From JANSWP01 sp041941305 (GTDB taxonomy: Bacteria > Bacteroidota > Bacteroidia > Chitinophagales > Saprospiraceae), in contig JBGTQJ010000005.1 of NCBI GenBank assembly GCA_041941305.1, positions 1-64,000 on the forward strand: a stretch of DNA of 64,000 nt. Reading direction: 5' to 3'. Position 1 is the stretch's first letter. The number at the start of each line of letters is the position of its first letter. The notes beneath the pieces are model-generated. The model was not told the DNA's origin, did no database searches, and saw nothing but the letters and a program-made list of their open reading frames with translations. Position numbers and translations under genes: made by a program. Positions 63,838 to 64,000 of this stretch are shown piece by piece.

Positions 63838-63845
63838 TACTTTTG
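63838..63845 (+). promoter_or_regulatory. putative -7 element of the HAD gene
   Basis: TACTTTTG followed by CGGCC fits TAnnTTTG, 40 bp before the ATG at 63885. Confidence 0.55.
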
Positions 63846-63884
63846 CGGCCTAAATTAAAACGATAATTCTCAAAACTTCCAATT

Positions 63885-64000
63885 ATGGAAAATAGCAAGC
63901 ACGGTTTAGAAGAGGTATTTAATGAAAAGGGAGAGCGTTTAAGCCCCCAACTGGGTTCAAGTGTCAAAAATTTTCTGATTGATATTGATGGAACCATTTG
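63885..64000 (+). CDS. HAD-superfamily hydrolase, 5' end only
   Basis: The first 38 codons of a gene running off the window. The product starts MENSKHGLEEVFNEKGERL and reaches NFLIDIDGTI, the HAD motif I (DxDGT, Asp33 and Asp35) that carries the catalytic nucleophile. In Bacteroidota, short HAD proteins with this N-terminus exist and are sometimes labelled phosphoheptose isomerase by mistake. The substrate is unknown. It has its own -7-like promoter element. Confidence 0.72.
   Translation, partial: MENSKHGLEEVFNEKGERLSPQLGSSVKNFLIDIDGTI

Overview
The window looks like a draft or metagenome contig from an AT-rich member of the Bacteroidota, most plausibly the Saprospirales/Lewinella side. Evidence for this: at least seven large secreted proteins carry a C-terminal type IX secretion (T9SS) sorting domain. 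There is a SusC/SusD pair. Several genes are preceded by the Bacteroidota -7 element TAnnTTTG. The secreted proteins are built from HYR, SprB-like, Ig-like, Calx-beta, CUB and GEVED modules typical of that group. A run of ten N at 48220-48229 marks a scaffold gap.

Layout. 1-6.3 kb: the 3' end of an IS630 transposase, then chromosomal genes (LysE-type exporter, GrpB protein, fumC, rpsU, a XerC/D recombinase, hpf). 6.5-8.1 kb: an overlapping pair, an SMC/OLD-like ATPase and a small TOPRIM/RloB-like protein, which is a candidate defence module. 8.4-14.7 kb: a 2.1k-residue secreted metalloprotease with alternating SprB-like repeats. 15-20.5 kb: small membrane or barrel proteins, recO, cdsA, a CPBP protease and pdxJ. 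21.1-27.2 kb: SusC, SusD and a third surface lipoprotein. 27.3-30.4 kb: a secreted arylsulfotransferase-like protein and metK. 30.7-32.7 kb: a DUF4365-like nuclease-fold gene, two HicA/YcfA-like paralogues, and an array of large hairpin repeats. 33-34.7 kb: a helical protein of unknown function. 35.5-43 kb: two large T9SS cargos, one with cohesin-like plus dockerin-like modules and one with a C-type lectin domain inside a HYR domain. 43-46.5 kb: a nested palindrome, a LytTR regulator, a barrel protein and NDH-2. 46.6-57.4 kb: an Ig-repeat protein broken by the gap, a two-component locus with a degenerate receiver, an NDH-2 gene remnant, and a CUB/gliding-type surface protein. 57.7-64 kb: PAP2 phosphatase, an LptF/G permease with a lysine-rich insert, a second arylsulfotransferase paralogue, a TMEM175-like protein, a GNAT acetyltransferase, and the start of a HAD-family gene.

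How it fits together. The main theme is cell-surface and secreted proteins: T9SS adhesins and enzymes plus a SusCD uptake system. No T9SS machinery gene is present, so that apparatus must be encoded elsewhere. The second theme is non-coding structure. Heptanucleotide tandem repeats abut start codons, a cluster of roughly 105-nt hairpin elements lies in a ~350-bp tandem duplication, and a 223-bp nested palindrome sits upstream of a response regulator. The most promising candidates for undescribed biology are the ATPase/TOPRIM-like pair and the DUF4365 / HicA-like / hairpin-array locus. Both functional readings are inference.
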